From JACMLC01 sp963817025 (lineage in GTDB: Bacteria; Acidobacteriota; Blastocatellia; Pyrinomonadales; Pyrinomonadaceae): a DNA stretch of 64,000 bases. This document shows positions 1-8,558 of the stretch, piece after piece. The stretch spans positions 930,001 through 994,000 of the forward strand of contig CAWFML010000005.1 in assembly GCA_963817025.1 (NCBI GenBank), in the 5' to 3' direction. The notes below the pieces were generated by a model that was not told the DNA's origin, made no database searches, and was given only the letters and a program-made list of their open reading frames with translations. The position numbers were made by a program, and so were the translations under genes. The first letter of the stretch is position 1, and every line of letters starts with the position of its first letter.

Positions 1-206
1 TTGACTGCGACGCGGCGTGTCACCAGATTCTCGTCGCGCGCCAGATAGACCTGACCCATCGCGCCGCGCCCCAGACGCTTTTCGAGCAGATAACGGCCCG
101 CCAGCAGCGGGGGGCCGGGCAGCGAGCGACGCGTCTCCTTGTTGTCCTCCGGACAGACGAGCACTTCATCTGCAAAGCAGCGTTCGCACCGGGGGCATTC
201 GCGCAT
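1..206 (-). CDS. Serine/threonine protein kinase, N-terminal part
   Basis: The gene runs off the left edge, so only its first 68 residues are seen. The start is ATG at 206, preceded by a GGAG Shine-Dalgarno-like stretch. Residues 4-18 hold a Cys cluster (C4, C7, C10, C18) resembling a small zinc ribbon. A short linker leads to RYLLEKRLGRGAMGQVYLAR at about 38-57, the glycine-rich ATP-binding loop of Hanks-type bacterial kinases, and then VAV where the catalytic-lysine strand begins. The family phosphorylates Ser/Thr residues for signalling. Catalytic and C-terminal sensor domains lie outside the window, so substrate and topology cannot be judged. The family call is firm; the zinc-ribbon reading is tentative. 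Confidence 0.85.
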   Translation of the reverse strand, partial: MRECPRCERCFADEVLVCPEDNKETRRSLPGPPLLAGRYLLEKRLGRGAMGQVYLARDENLVTRRVAV

Positions 207-381
207 AATAAAATCTTTCTCCGATTGCGACTGATGAAATTATCAGGCAAGACATAGCAGAGCACATCGCTCTCATAAAAAGAAGAGTCCGAAGAAAGAA
301 TAAAGCGTCACACGGCGGCGCGTCAAACATTCGTGCGCGCGTGCTGTGTGACGCCTTTGAGGTATGAAGGTAAAGCTGTCT

Positions 382-837
382 TTAACCGGCTGCGGCTTTG
401 GTCTGAAGCTGCTTCTTGGCTTCCTCCATGCGTGTGCCAAGCTCTTCGACGCGTTCCTTGCCCAAGACCTTTCTGGCATTCGGGAACATCTCGCCCTCTT
501 CTTCTTCCACGTGATGCTCGACGTTCTCTTTGAGCACGGTCAGCTTTGCGCCCCACTCTTCGGTCTCTTTCGATTCCGCTTCAAGCTCTGACAGCAGCCG
601 TTTGACGACCGCGTGCTCTTCTATAGCTTCGAGCGTAATGTCATGTGTCTCATCCGCGTCCTTGATGGCCGGATAGAAGATTTGTTCTTCGATCTGTGCG
701 TGTATATCCAGTTCCTGTTTGAGCTGTGTGAACAACTCTTCGCGCGTCTTGACGGCGCGCTCTGTGGTCGGCTCAAGCTTCTCAAAAATGCCTGAGACCT
801 TTTCGTGATCCTGCTTCAATAACTCAATTGCATCCAT
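382..837 (-). CDS. Hemerythrin HHE cation-binding domain protein
   Basis: A 151-residue, highly acidic, all-helical protein. Regularly spaced His/Glu residues fit the four-helix HHE fold: DHEKV near residue 10, HAQIEEQIFYP near 46-56, EEHAVVKRLL near 74, and EHHVEEEEGEMFP near 108-120. The fold binds a di-iron centre. Family members sense or buffer oxygen or nitric oxide, or repair iron-sulphur clusters. There is no signal peptide, so it is probably cytoplasmic. It stands alone on the minus strand and is followed upstream by a large palindromic element. The C-terminus (KKQLQTKAAAG) is low-complexity. The specific role is unknown. Confidence 0.85.
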   Translation of the reverse strand: MDAIELLKQDHEKVSGIFEKLEPTTERAVKTREELFTQLKQELDIHAQIEEQIFYPAIKDADETHDITLEAIEEHAVVKRLLSELEAESKETEEWGAKLTVLKENVEHHVEEEEGEMFPNARKVLGKERVEELGTRMEEAKKQLQTKAAAG

Positions 838-936
838 AATCTTCCCTCCAATGGTTCGTTAATTTGCAGTGATGCACGCTAATCATACGCACATCGGCGA
901 CTATCTGATGTAAGAGCAACTGCAATGCCGGAGAAG

Positions 937-1095
937 AGCAAGGATGAAGGATGAAGGCGGAAGGATGAAAGCGTGGCTCTTAAACGTGAAGGATGAAGAA
1001 TGAAAGATAGCGAAGGATGAAGGATGAAGAGAGTGCTATTGCAGATGACTGCTCATGCTTGAATAGCACACTCTTCATCTTTCATCCTTCCGCCT

Positions 1096-1107
<12 letters not shown>
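937..1107. repeat. Long palindromic element of GGATGAA heptamers (copy 1)
   Basis: An intergenic element of about 170 bp. The left arm carries tandem GGATGAA-type heptamers with the block AAGGCGGAAGG, and the right arm is its inverse (CTTCCGCCTTCATCC). The core has a smaller inverted repeat, GTGCTATT / AATAGCAC. The same arms and a similar core recur at 5220-5367, so this is a dispersed element and not a simple terminator. It lies between the mscL and hemerythrin genes. Confidence 0.85.
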
Positions 1108-1530
<423 letters not shown>

Positions 1531-1577
1531 GGCTCATCTCCTCGTAGTCCAACATGCACCAGTGCCCGTCGAAATCC

Positions 1578-1919
1578 TTACGGGGTACTATAGGTTCCCA
1601 TCTCTGCCGCGCTCATCCCTGAACCGATTCCCACCAGAATACCGCCGAGGATGGCGAAAACGATCCAACCGATCAAGAGCTTCATCAGGTTGTACTTTTG
1701 GGCGTTCATAAATCCCCAGATCAAAAGATAGAGATTACAGATCAGGCCCAGGATGCCTTTGCCTGCTCCCTCTGTCTGGAACAATTTAACGAGCACCAGT
1801 ATCTGGCAGACGACGGCAACCAGAAGAAGTAACGCGCCAAGAACAATTAATACCATTCCCATTTTCTTTAAGTCTCCATTCGAGTAGTTGGTAGTTAGAA
1901 CTTTTTTATCTGCCGACAA
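1578..1919 (-). CDS. Small membrane protein of unknown function
   Basis: A 113-residue protein with hydrophobic segments at about 20-47, 57-70 and 78-102, so probably three transmembrane helices. A short charged N-terminus (MSADKKVLTTNYSNGDLKK) lies before the first helix. I do not recognise a named family. Its start at 1919 overlaps the end of the upstream DUF2752 gene (stop at 1906) by 14 bases, which implies translational coupling and a shared membrane-related role. A downstream start at MGMVL is possible but would remove the polar N-terminus. A palindromic element and mscL lie downstream. Confidence 0.65.
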   Translation of the reverse strand: MSADKKVLTTNYSNGDLKKMGMVLIVLGALLLLVAVVCQILVLVKLFQTEGAGKGILGLICNLYLLIWGFMNAQKYNLMKLLIGWIVFAILGGILVGIGSGMSAAEMGTYSTP

Positions 1920-2349
1920 GCAGGGCAGACGTGTTTGGAAAAAGCAACAAACGGGTCAACCAGTAGAGCATCAAACTAACGAGCAGGATAAAAGTCATCC
2001 CCGTGCGCTGCTCTACCGTTCGCACAGCAGAAATCAAAGAGCGGCGCGGTCTTTCGGGCAGCAGGCTCGCCAGCATAATCAGCGCGAGCGCCAGCACGAA
2101 GAGCGGCGCGAAAGCATGAAAAGTGAAAGACGTGTGCCAGTCGCCGTGCAAGAGAGCCGTCGTGGCGCGCGTCAGCCCGCAGCCGGGGCAGGGAATCCCA
2201 AGCAGATGTTTGACGGGACAGGGCCAGCCGGGAAGCCCCGCCACAACCAGCGCGCCCTGTACAAACACGAAGCCGGAAATGGCGAGCGCCTCCACACGGT
2301 TCTGCATGACAGACGCGATGATTGGAGAGCGCAGTTGACCTTTAAGCAT
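1906..2349 (-). CDS. DUF2752 family membrane protein
   Basis: A 147-residue membrane protein with the DUF2752 signature CPVKHLLGIPCPGCGLTRA (about residues 44-62). This is a Cys-rich motif lying between hydrophobic segments at about 20-40, 75-95 and 118-138. The function of the family is not established; the paired cysteines suggest metal or redox chemistry at the membrane face. It overlaps the next gene on the same strand by 14 bases, so the two are likely a small operon. The start at 2349 (MLKGQ) is the only ATG giving the full motif with its preceding helix. Confidence 0.75.
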   Translation of the reverse strand: MLKGQLRSPIIASVMQNRVEALAISGFVFVQGALVVAGLPGWPCPVKHLLGIPCPGCGLTRATTALLHGDWHTSFTFHAFAPLFVLALALIMLASLLPERPRRSLISAVRTVEQRTGMTFILLVSLMLYWLTRLLLFPNTSALLVGR

Positions 2350-2529
2350 CTCGGTTCCGGCGACGGGTAACCCTTGAATTCCTGAAAAGTTTGACGGGAG
2401 CAGGAAACTCCCGCCGTGTGTAGAACGGGCGCACCTTACACTAAGCCGTTGAGCATGACAAGATATTTCGTCCGCCGGATTGGGTCAGTTTGAAAATGAA
2501 AGAAGCTTCTCATCGCGGAGACGCAGAGA

Positions 2530-2604
2530 AAGTAAAAAGGTAAAAGGCAAAAGTGAAGATGCGAGGAATGCTGTTCTTACTTTTGCCTTTTACCTTTTTA
2601 CTTT
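2530..2604. repeat. GGTAAAA-type heptamer palindrome
   Basis: In the 304-base gap between the DUF2752 gene and the FKBP gene. The arms of about 26 bp (2530-2555 and 2579-2604) are made of AAAAGGTAAAAGGCAAAAG words and their inverse, with a loop of about 23 bases. Nothing else is recognised in 2350-2653 apart from possible promoter sequence for the DUF2752 operon. Confidence 0.8.
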
Positions 2605-2653
2605 TGCCTTCTTCATCTCTGCGGTGAACTTAAATTAACGCCCCGTTAAGAGC

Positions 2654-3190
2654 TTACTTGATGCCGAGCATCTCTACGTCGAAGAAGAGAGTCGAGTTGG
2701 GCGGAACCTTCGGCCCGTTTCCCTGCGGGCCATAGCCTAGCTGCGGCGGGACGATGAGCTTTCTTTTTCCGCCGACCTTCATCGTCATCAATCCTTCGTC
2801 CCAACCCTTGATGACCTCGCCGCGCCCGATGACAAAGCTCAAAGGCTTGCCTTTATCAACAGAACTGTCAAACTTCTTGCCGTTCTCCAAAGTTCCTGTG
2901 TAATGCACCGTAACGGTTTTCCCGGTCACAGGACTTGGCCCGCTGCCTTCAACCTGATCTATATATTTGAGGCCGGAAGCCGTGGTCACTTCCGTTCCCG
3001 TTTTGCTTCCCCCGCGCCCGAAGTAATAGAAGAGGCCGGTTAAGACAACGGCAGCGATGATGATGCCTGCCATAACTTTTGTAGTGTTGCTGAGGCCATC
3101 GTTTTTCGGCGAGCTTGCAGGCCGGGGCGCAAACGATCCCTTATAAGTCCTTCTGCTTTTACTGGTCTGCCTTTTACGACTTTGCGGCAA
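2654..3190 (-). CDS. FKBP-type peptidyl-prolyl cis-trans isomerase, membrane-anchored
   Basis: 178 residues. A basic N-terminus (about 1-36) precedes a single transmembrane segment (about 38-58, TKVMAGIIIAAVVLTGLFYY). The rest is a complete FKBP domain: TVHYTGTLENGKKFDSS near 94-110, PLSFVIGRGEVIKGWDEGL near 116-134, and RKLIVPPQLGYGP near 143-155. FKBPs catalyse proline isomerisation during protein folding. The anchor would place the domain in the periplasm. It is monocistronic, with a palindromic repeat immediately downstream. The domain is intact, so it is presumably active. Confidence 0.93.
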   Translation of the reverse strand: MPQSRKRQTSKSRRTYKGSFAPRPASSPKNDGLSNTTKVMAGIIIAAVVLTGLFYYFGRGGSKTGTEVTTASGLKYIDQVEGSGPSPVTGKTVTVHYTGTLENGKKFDSSVDKGKPLSFVIGRGEVIKGWDEGLMTMKVGGKRKLIVPPQLGYGPQGNGPKVPPNSTLFFDVEMLGIK

Positions 3191-3334
3191 GGTTTGATAC
3201 TCCTTAGAAGAAAAGAATTTTTAAATATCCGTCAACGCGCATGAATTTCTCACAGGTCTCCGGCTTCAAGCAAGCGCGTGTGTGGCCGCGCGCCGGAACA
3301 AAAGAAGTTTGACGCACGCGCGCACCACAATGAT

Positions 3335-4180
3335 ATGTTAACCGTCATGACTGATTATCTCGAACACAGGAATGATTTCAGTAATCCGGACATCGCGTCC
3401 GTCGTTGACGAGCTGTCTTTATGGTCTTCAAGATTCGGCCAACTGCTCTTTGAACATCTGGAAATTCGCAAAGGCATCGACATTCTGGACGTTGGCTGCG
3501 CGAATGGTTTTCCGCTCTTTGAGCTGGCGCACGTCTTTGGCGGCTCATGCAAATTGACTGGCATAGATGTCTGGCCGCAGGCCATCGAGAGAGCCTTATT
3601 CAAGCTCAGCGTGTACAAGCTTTCCAACGTGCGTGTTATCGAAGCCGATGCGGGCAGGCAACCGTTCGCAGATGAAGAGTTCGATCTCATCATCTCAAAT
3701 CTTGGAATCAACAACTGGGCCAACCCGCGCGCGGCGCTGGCGGAATGCCTGCGCGTGGCAAAGCCAGAAGCCAGCCTTGTCCTGACCACCAACGTCGTCG
3801 GCCACTTCAAAGAGTTTTACGAGGTCTTCGGAGAAGTTTTGAGTGAAATGAACATGTCCGAACGACTGGAACAAATGGAGGCTCAGAACGCGCATCGCGG
3901 CACGCGCGAATCTCTCTCCGGCCTCATAGAGGAATCGGGATGGACGCTCGTCAAAATTATCGAAGATAGTTTTCAGATGCGATTTGCGGACGGCAGCGCG
4001 CTCTTGAATCACTCGCTGACCAAGATCGGATTCCTGGACGGCTGGCGAAGCGTCGTGGACGCGAATCATGAAAGGGAAGTGTTCGATCAGATAGAACGTA
4101 AACTGAATGAGACCGCGCGACGAAGCGGCGAGCTACGCATGACCGTGCCGATGCTGTACCTGGAAGCGAAGAAAACTTGA
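3335..4180 (+). CDS. Class I SAM-dependent methyltransferase
   Basis: About 281 residues from ATG 3335 (MLTVMTDYLEHRNDF). A GTG at 3278 or ATG at 3347 are alternatives, and none has a clear Shine-Dalgarno. The Rossmann SAM-binding motif ILDVGCANGFPLFELA is followed by the acidic LTGIDVWPQAIERA and the DAGRQPFADEEFDLIISNLGINNW block, typical of Methyltransf_11/25 proteins. The substrate is unknown. The C-terminal half carries ESGWTLVKIIEDSFQMRFADGSALLNH, seen in small-molecule methyltransferases. It is followed on the same strand by tRNA-Arg after about 70 bases. Confidence 0.85.
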   Translation: MLTVMTDYLEHRNDFSNPDIASVVDELSLWSSRFGQLLFEHLEIRKGIDILDVGCANGFPLFELAHVFGGSCKLTGIDVWPQAIERALFKLSVYKLSNVRVIEADAGRQPFADEEFDLIISNLGINNWANPRAALAECLRVAKPEASLVLTTNVVGHFKEFYEVFGEVLSEMNMSERLEQMEAQNAHRGTRESLSGLIEESGWTLVKIIEDSFQMRFADGSALLNHSLTKIGFLDGWRSVVDANHEREVFDQIERKLNETARRSGELRMTVPMLYLEAKKT

Positions 4181-4251
4181 AGAGAGTTGATGTCTCGCCC
4201 GACAAACGGATTTTGCGAGCGCGGCTGACCTGTGCGACAATTCGCCCCGAC

Positions 4252-4324
4252 GCGCCTGTAGCTCAGTGGATAGAGCACCTGCCTCCGGAGCAGGGGGCCG
4301 CAAGTTCGATCCTTGCCAGGCGCA
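4252..4324 (+). tRNA. tRNA-Arg (anticodon CCG)
   Basis: A complete cloverleaf. The acceptor GCGCCTG (4252-4258) pairs with CAGGCGC (4317-4323), followed by discriminator A. The D arm is GCTCAGTGGATAGAGC. The anticodon stem CCTGC/GCAGG encloses loop CTCCGGA with anticodon CCG. The T stem GCAAG/CTTGC has loop TTCGATC. CCA is not encoded. The gene reads CGG arginine codons. The convergent response-regulator gene ends only five bases beyond it. Confidence 0.96.
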
Positions 4325-4328
4325 TTAT

Positions 4329-5204
4329 TTATTCTTCTACTATCCTGATCTCTTCCGCTCCCGGCGCAGTGCTCAAATACTTAATCAGCACTACTTCGTT
4401 GTGCCGCTCGTTATAAATCATCTCGTCAACCATTTCGCGTGCGATGAGGATGCCGAAGCCGCCGGGGCGCATCCCTTGAGCTTCCCTGTAACGCTCGTGC
4501 TGCACGGGGTCGTCTTCAGGATTGAGAATCGCCGCGTGATAGAGCGATTCGATTTTGAATCCCTCGCCGGGGTCTTTGATGCGATACAGAATGACGCGCG
4601 GCGTGTGCAGGTAGCCGACTTCGACAAACTGTGACGGGTCGTTTTTTCCGCCGTGCTCGATGGCGTTGCGCAGCATCTCGCGGAAAGCATAGGACACGTT
4701 CTCGCGCGTCGCCAGCGGCAAATCCGTTTTCAGTTGGGCCATCAATCTTTCGAGCGGGTCAATCGCCGCCGGGTCGCAGGGGACGCGCAGTTCTATCCAT
4801 TCCGGTCGCGCAGAGAGGACTTCGATTTTGATTTCCTGCGGGATCATCTCGAAGACAGCGCTGACGGCAGAGAGCAGTTGGCCGATGTCGAAAGGTTTGG
4901 CGAGAAAATCGCAAGCCTGATCGCGTAGCGCGCTGATGGCGGTCTCCGGCGTGGTCAGCGCGGTCATCACTATGACGCGCAAGTCCTGATGGCTCTCGCG
5001 CAGGCGCGAGAGCATCATCAACCCATCCATCTTCGGCATCATCACATCGAGCAGGGCCAGATCAACGACCTCTTTCTCGATAATCTCCAAACCCTCGAAA
5101 GCATCATGCGCTTCCAAGACCTGATAGCCCTCGCGCCTGAGCGCAAACCCGATCAGGGCATGCAACTCCGGGTCGTCATCCACAATTAGAATTTTTTTCG
5201 CCAT
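4329..5204 (-). CDS. Response regulator with C-terminal HATPase (anti-sigma-like) domain
   Basis: 291 residues. The start chosen is ATG 5204 (MAKKILIVDDDPE), preceded by a GGGGAA-rich site. Residues 1-120 are a receiver domain: acidic pair in VDDD, phospho-acceptor Asp in LLDVMMPKMDG, Thr in MTALT, Lys in AKPFD. Residues about 135-290 are a GHKL/HATPase module, with N box REMLRNAIEHGG, G1 motif DPGEGF and G2 region GGFGILIA. No dimerisation/histidine phosphotransfer helix is visible, so it resembles RsbW-type anti-sigma kinases joined to a receiver. This suggests phosphorylation-controlled partner switching. Its target is not in the window. Confidence 0.88.
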   Translation of the reverse strand: MAKKILIVDDDPELHALIGFALRREGYQVLEAHDAFEGLEIIEKEVVDLALLDVMMPKMDGLMMLSRLRESHQDLRVIVMTALTTPETAISALRDQACDFLAKPFDIGQLLSAVSAVFEMIPQEIKIEVLSARPEWIELRVPCDPAAIDPLERLMAQLKTDLPLATRENVSYAFREMLRNAIEHGGKNDPSQFVEVGYLHTPRVILYRIKDPGEGFKIESLYHAAILNPEDDPVQHERYREAQGMRPGGFGILIAREMVDEMIYNERHNEVVLIKYLSTAPGAEEIRIVEE

Positions 5205-5219
5205 GCTCGTTCCCCTGAA

Positions 5220-5367
5220 AGGCAAGGATGAAGGATGAAGGCGGAAGGATGAAAGGGATGCTGTTCAAACATGAAGGATAAAGAATGAAGAGAGAGCTAT
5301 AGCAGATGACCGCACATGCTTGAACAGCATTCTCTTCATCCTTCATCCTTCCGCCTTCATCCTTGCT
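5220..5367. repeat. Long palindromic element of GGATGAA heptamers (copy 2)
   Basis: Same architecture as 937-1107. The left arm has GGATGAA heptamers with GGCGGAAGG, and the right arm is its inverse. The core, GAGAGAGCTATAGCAGATGA and following, closely matches copy 1. It separates holB from the response-regulator gene and overlaps the last codons of holB. Confidence 0.85.
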
Positions 5368-6409
5368 CTTCTCCCATCGCCAGAAACAATGCGTCCGTGG
5401 CAACCTTGCGATTGATATTGACTTCGAGGCGGCGGCGATGCTCTTCGATTTCAGAGAGCCAGCGCGCGGCACGCCTGCTTTCAAGCCGCGCGCCGATGCG
5501 TGAGAGCTGCTCGCGCAAATCTTGATTGGCAATCTCCTGCGCCTGTGCGCCGTGCGAGAGCGTCCACACGTCATGCACCAGCGTTTCGAGCACCCCGAGG
5601 CGCGGCTCGTATTCATCCTTGCGCTTCGCATCGCACAACTCTTCAGCCGCGCGAAGCAGCCGCGCGCGGTCGCCTGTCACCGCCAGCGCATCCAGCACGT
5701 CCAGCATCGCCTTGCGCTGTTCGACATAAGCCGCGAGGTCGATCTTGAGCGCGCGACCGATGCTGCCGCGTGCCACATGCGCGGCGAGGCGCGCTTCATC
5801 TTTGGAAAGTTTTTTGTTTCGCTCAAGCAGTTGTTTCTCAATCTCTGTGACAGGCAAAGGAGCAAAGCGAATCATCTGGCAGCGCGAGCGTATGGTCGGC
5901 AGCAGGGAGGCCGGGCGCGAGGTGATAAGAATCAAGTGCGAAGCCGCAGGCGGCTCTTCAAGAGTTTTCAAAAGCGCGTTGGATGAAGACTCGTTCAGGC
6001 GGTCTGCATCTTCTATCAGAAACACGCGCGCCCGGCCCTCGTTGGGAAGAAAGTTTACTTCGCGCTCAAGCTCGCGCATCTGGCCCACACGAATGAGGCG
6101 ATTGAAAGGACGCACCAGCCCCACGTCCGTGTGCTCGCTCAAGATGAGCTTCTCTTTATTATCCGTGTCGCTCGCGTAATCTGGAAACTTCGATTGAGAG
6201 ATTTTCACGCACGACGCGCAGGTGTCGCAGGCGTCGAAGCCTGCGACGGGCGTGCGGCAGTTCAGAGCCTTTGCCAGCTCAAGCGCGAACATCTTTTTGC
6301 CCACGCCCTCCTCGCCCGCAAACAGCAATGCGCCGGGGACGCGCCCGGCCAACAGCATGCGCCGCAAGCTCTCTTTGACACGTTGATTTCCGGCGAGATT
6401 CGAGAACAT
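5357..6409 (-). CDS. holB: DNA polymerase III delta-prime subunit
   Basis: 350 residues from ATG 6409 (MFSNLAGNQRVKESL). A further-upstream ATG would fall in a palindromic repeat. This is the clamp-loader AAA+ domain: Walker A GEEGVGKK (about 33-40), a four-Cys zinc module (C51...CDTCASC at about 60-66), Walker B-like FLIEDADRLN, and sensor region LKTLEEPPAASHLILIT with the SRC motif SRCQMIRF. Delta-prime is the stator of the clamp loader, which loads the beta sliding clamp. It is last in the operon, after tmk, a common bacterial arrangement. The C-terminal domain (about 210-350) is divergent, as usual for HolB. Confidence 0.92.
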   Translation of the reverse strand: MFSNLAGNQRVKESLRRMLLAGRVPGALLFAGEEGVGKKMFALELAKALNCRTPVAGFDACDTCASCVKISQSKFPDYASDTDNKEKLILSEHTDVGLVRPFNRLIRVGQMRELEREVNFLPNEGRARVFLIEDADRLNESSSNALLKTLEEPPAASHLILITSRPASLLPTIRSRCQMIRFAPLPVTEIEKQLLERNKKLSKDEARLAAHVARGSIGRALKIDLAAYVEQRKAMLDVLDALAVTGDRARLLRAAEELCDAKRKDEYEPRLGVLETLVHDVWTLSHGAQAQEIANQDLREQLSRIGARLESRRAARWLSEIEEHRRRLEVNINRKVATDALFLAMGEEQG

Positions 6410-6415
6410 AAAAAA

Positions 6416-6492
6416 AGTCCCAGGCCCCAAACCCCAAGTTCCAAGTCCCGCGTCAGATTAGACTTGGGACTTAGGATTTGGGGCCTGAGACT
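6416..6492. repeat. Palindrome of CCAAGTCCCA / GGGACTTGG words between tmk and holB
   Basis: The left arm reads CAGGCCCCAAACCCCAAGTT and the right arm GACTTGGGACTTAGGATTTG plus GGGCCTG, giving an imperfect stem of about 32 bp around a short loop. The right arm lies inside the tmk reading frame and encodes its last nine residues or so (QAPNPKSQV). The start of holB follows immediately. Confidence 0.75.
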
Positions 6493-7117
6493 CCAAAAAA
6501 AGCGTGACCACTTCCATGACGCGCGTGTGTGTTTCATCAACAGAGCCTGTCGCGTCAATGATGCGTATGCGTTCCGGCTCTGCCGCAGCCATTTCAAGAT
6601 AGGCGCGGCGAACGCGCGTGTGAAAGGCCACATCCTCTGCATCCAGACGGTCGTTGCCGCTCCCGGCGTCAGTTCGTCGCCGCGTGCGCGCGATGCCTTC
6701 TGCGACCGGGAGATCGAAGAGCAGCGTCAGGTCAGGCTTGAGGCCGCCGGTCGCAATCTCCACAATCTGTCTGATGAGTTCGGGCGTAAAGCCGCGTCCG
6801 GCTCCCTGATAGGCCACTGTCGAGTCGGCATAACGATCCGAGAGAACGATGTGGCCGGATTCGAGCGCGGGCCGGACAAGCGTCCGCACGTGTTGTGCGC
6901 GGTCGGCTGCGAAAATCAGCAGCTCTGCCAGCGGGTCAACATTCTCTTCCGCATCCAGCAACGCTCCGCGCAGGCGATTGCCGAGGGCCGTGCCGCCCGG
7001 TTCGCGCGTCGTTATCACTTCGAGGCCGTGCATCCGCAACTGGCTGCCAAGCAGGCGCATCTGTGTGGACTTGCCACAGCCGTCAATGCCTTCGAAGGTC
7101 ACAAAAGCTCCGGTCAC
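6458..7117 (-). CDS. tmk: Thymidylate kinase
   Basis: 219 residues. The P-loop is FEGIDGCGKSTQ (8-19). The DRX motif region is SDRYADSTVAYQGAGRG, and the LID-type Arg-rich stretch is ARTRRRTDAGSGNDRLD. The enzyme phosphorylates dTMP to dTDP for DNA synthesis. The gene lies 39 bases after hfq and just before holB, so all three are likely co-transcribed. The extreme C-terminus (QAPNPKSQV) is encoded by a palindromic repeat arm and probably is not part of the fold. The family length is normally about 205-215, in agreement with a small tail. Confidence 0.95.
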   Translation of the reverse strand: MTGAFVTFEGIDGCGKSTQMRLLGSQLRMHGLEVITTREPGGTALGNRLRGALLDAEENVDPLAELLIFAADRAQHVRTLVRPALESGHIVLSDRYADSTVAYQGAGRGFTPELIRQIVEIATGGLKPDLTLLFDLPVAEGIARTRRRTDAGSGNDRLDAEDVAFHTRVRRAYLEMAAAEPERIRIIDATGSVDETHTRVMEVVTLFLESQAPNPKSQV

Positions 7118-7156
7118 TTCTGGGTCTCTTTCAAAATGTGGAATCGGAATAAGATG

Positions 7157-7456
7157 TCAGGAGCCAGCCTGCTCTGTCGTCTCGGCGGCAGCATCCGTCG
7201 GCGGCGCGGAGGCTTGAGGCGGCTGGCGCAGTTCGCCGCTTGCGCGCCGCGCGTGCGAGATAGTTGAGATAGCATGTTTGAAGATCAACTGCTCCTGCGG
7301 GCCTGTTTCCAGCAGGATCGAGAATTTATCAAAGCTCTTGATCCGGCCCGAAAGCTTTGCGCCATGCAAGAGGTAGATCGTGACCATACTCCGCTCGCGA
7401 CGCGCCGTGTTCAAAAACGCATCCTGTATATTCTGAAGTGACGGCTTGCTGTCCAC
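7157..7456 (-). CDS. hfq: RNA chaperone Hfq
   Basis: 99 residues. The Sm1 motif region (LQNIQDAFLNTARRERSMVT then IYLLHGAKLSGRIKSFDKFSILLE) and Sm2 (QLIFKHAISTIS) span about residues 6-69. A low-complexity Ala/Pro/Thr tail of about 30 residues follows. The distal-face and rim residues look divergent from enterobacterial Hfq: YKHA is FKHA. Hfq hexamers bind small RNAs and mRNAs. It is adjacent to miaA, the classic gene neighbour. A 139-base gap upstream contains a heptamer palindrome next to the miaA end, so hfq may also have its own promoter. Confidence 0.94.
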   Translation of the reverse strand: MDSKPSLQNIQDAFLNTARRERSMVTIYLLHGAKLSGRIKSFDKFSILLETGPQEQLIFKHAISTISHARRASGELRQPPQASAPPTDAAAETTEQAGS

Positions 7457-7548
7457 CTTAGTGATGCCTCCGGACAGGTCGAAAATCTAAAAATAAAATG
7501 TTGCAGTCAGATTACAACAGGCGGAAGAGCAGTGACAAGTAAAAGATG

Positions 7549-7630
7549 CGGGAAAAAGGGTAAAAGGGTAAAAGGGAAAAATTGGTAGGCTCTTTTTACC
7601 CTCTTTCCCCTTTCCTCTCTTCCTCTTTGA
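7549..7630. repeat. GGTAAAA-type heptamer palindrome between hfq and miaA
   Basis: The left part is AAAGGGTAAAAGGGTAAAAG and the right part TTTTTACCCTCTTTCCCCTT, forming an imperfect stem. The right arm encodes the charged C-terminus of MiaA (KEEERKGERG). Confidence 0.75.
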
Positions 7631-8558
7631 CCCTTTCTATCATCTGTTGCTGCACGTGCGGGTCGTCGCCAAAGCCTTCGAGCCATTCAACGCCCGGCTC
7701 GCGGCGAAACCATGTGAGCTGGCGTTTGGCATAGTGACGCACGTCCAGCCGGGTTTGCTCGATGGCGCTTGCAAGGTCGCGCTCGCCTCTCAAGTATTCG
7801 ACGACTCTCCGGTAGCCGTGAGCGCCGAGCGCGTTTGAGTCCGACGGAACTCCCTCGGCCAAAAGTTCGCGCACCTCTTTGACCAGCCCGGCTGCGAAAT
7901 GAGCTTCGGCACGCTCGTTGATGCGGCGATACAACTCCGCGCGCGTGGGCGCGAGCGCAAAGACGCGTATCCGCGCCGCGCTCTCGTGCGGCTGCATCCG
8001 CGCGCTCTTTTGCGCGGACATGGGCAGTCCTGTTTGCAGCCTGACTTCAAGCGCGCGTTGCACGCGCGGCCAGTCTCTCTCGAACAGCGTCGCGGCTGTC
8101 TCCGCATCAAGTCGCTTGAGAAGTTTGTATAGATGAAGCGCGCCATGACGCTCTCTGATTTCGGTGAGCCTTCGGCGCAGGCGTTCATCCGTCCGAGGAC
8201 TCGGAAAGAAAGGCTGGCGTAGAGCGCGCAGGTAAAAACCCGTTCCGCCGACGAGCAACGCTGTCGAGTCGCGTGCTTCTATCTCTTCAATCTTTGCGGC
8301 TGCGTCGCGCGCCCATTCTCCGGCGGTGTAATTAATCTCAGGCGGCACGAAATCTATCAGGTGATGCGGGACGCCGCGCCGCTCTGCGAAGGGGACTTTG
8401 GCCGTCGCAATCTCTATCCCTTGATAGACCTGCACCGAATCGCAATTGATAATCTCGCCGCCCGTCGCAAGGGCCAGCGCGATGCCCAACTCGCTCTTGC
8501 CGGAAGCGGTCGGGCCGACGATGGCGACAATCTTTTTCTGTGTCGGATTGGAAAGCAC
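7596..8558 (-). CDS. miaA: tRNA dimethylallyltransferase MiaA
   Basis: 320 residues from a GTG start at 8558 (MLSNPTQKKIVAIVGPTASG). The P-loop is GPTASGKSE (about 14-22); the substrate motif is DSVQVYQG (41-48); HHLIDF and GGTGFYLRAL follow. The enzyme transfers a dimethylallyl group to A37 of tRNAs reading U-starting codons. The start codon directly follows the TGA of a 32-aa membrane peptide gene (TGAGTG), implying translational coupling. The end overlaps a heptamer palindrome that supplies the last ten or so residues. The call is secure. Confidence 0.95.
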   Translation of the reverse strand: MLSNPTQKKIVAIVGPTASGKSELGIALALATGGEIINCDSVQVYQGIEIATAKVPFAERRGVPHHLIDFVPPEINYTAGEWARDAAAKIEEIEARDSTALLVGGTGFYLRALRQPFFPSPRTDERLRRRLTEIRERHGALHLYKLLKRLDAETAATLFERDWPRVQRALEVRLQTGLPMSAQKSARMQPHESAARIRVFALAPTRAELYRRINERAEAHFAAGLVKEVRELLAEGVPSDSNALGAHGYRRVVEYLRGERDLASAIEQTRLDVRHYAKRQLTWFRREPGVEWLEGFGDDPHVQQQMIERVKEEERKGERG

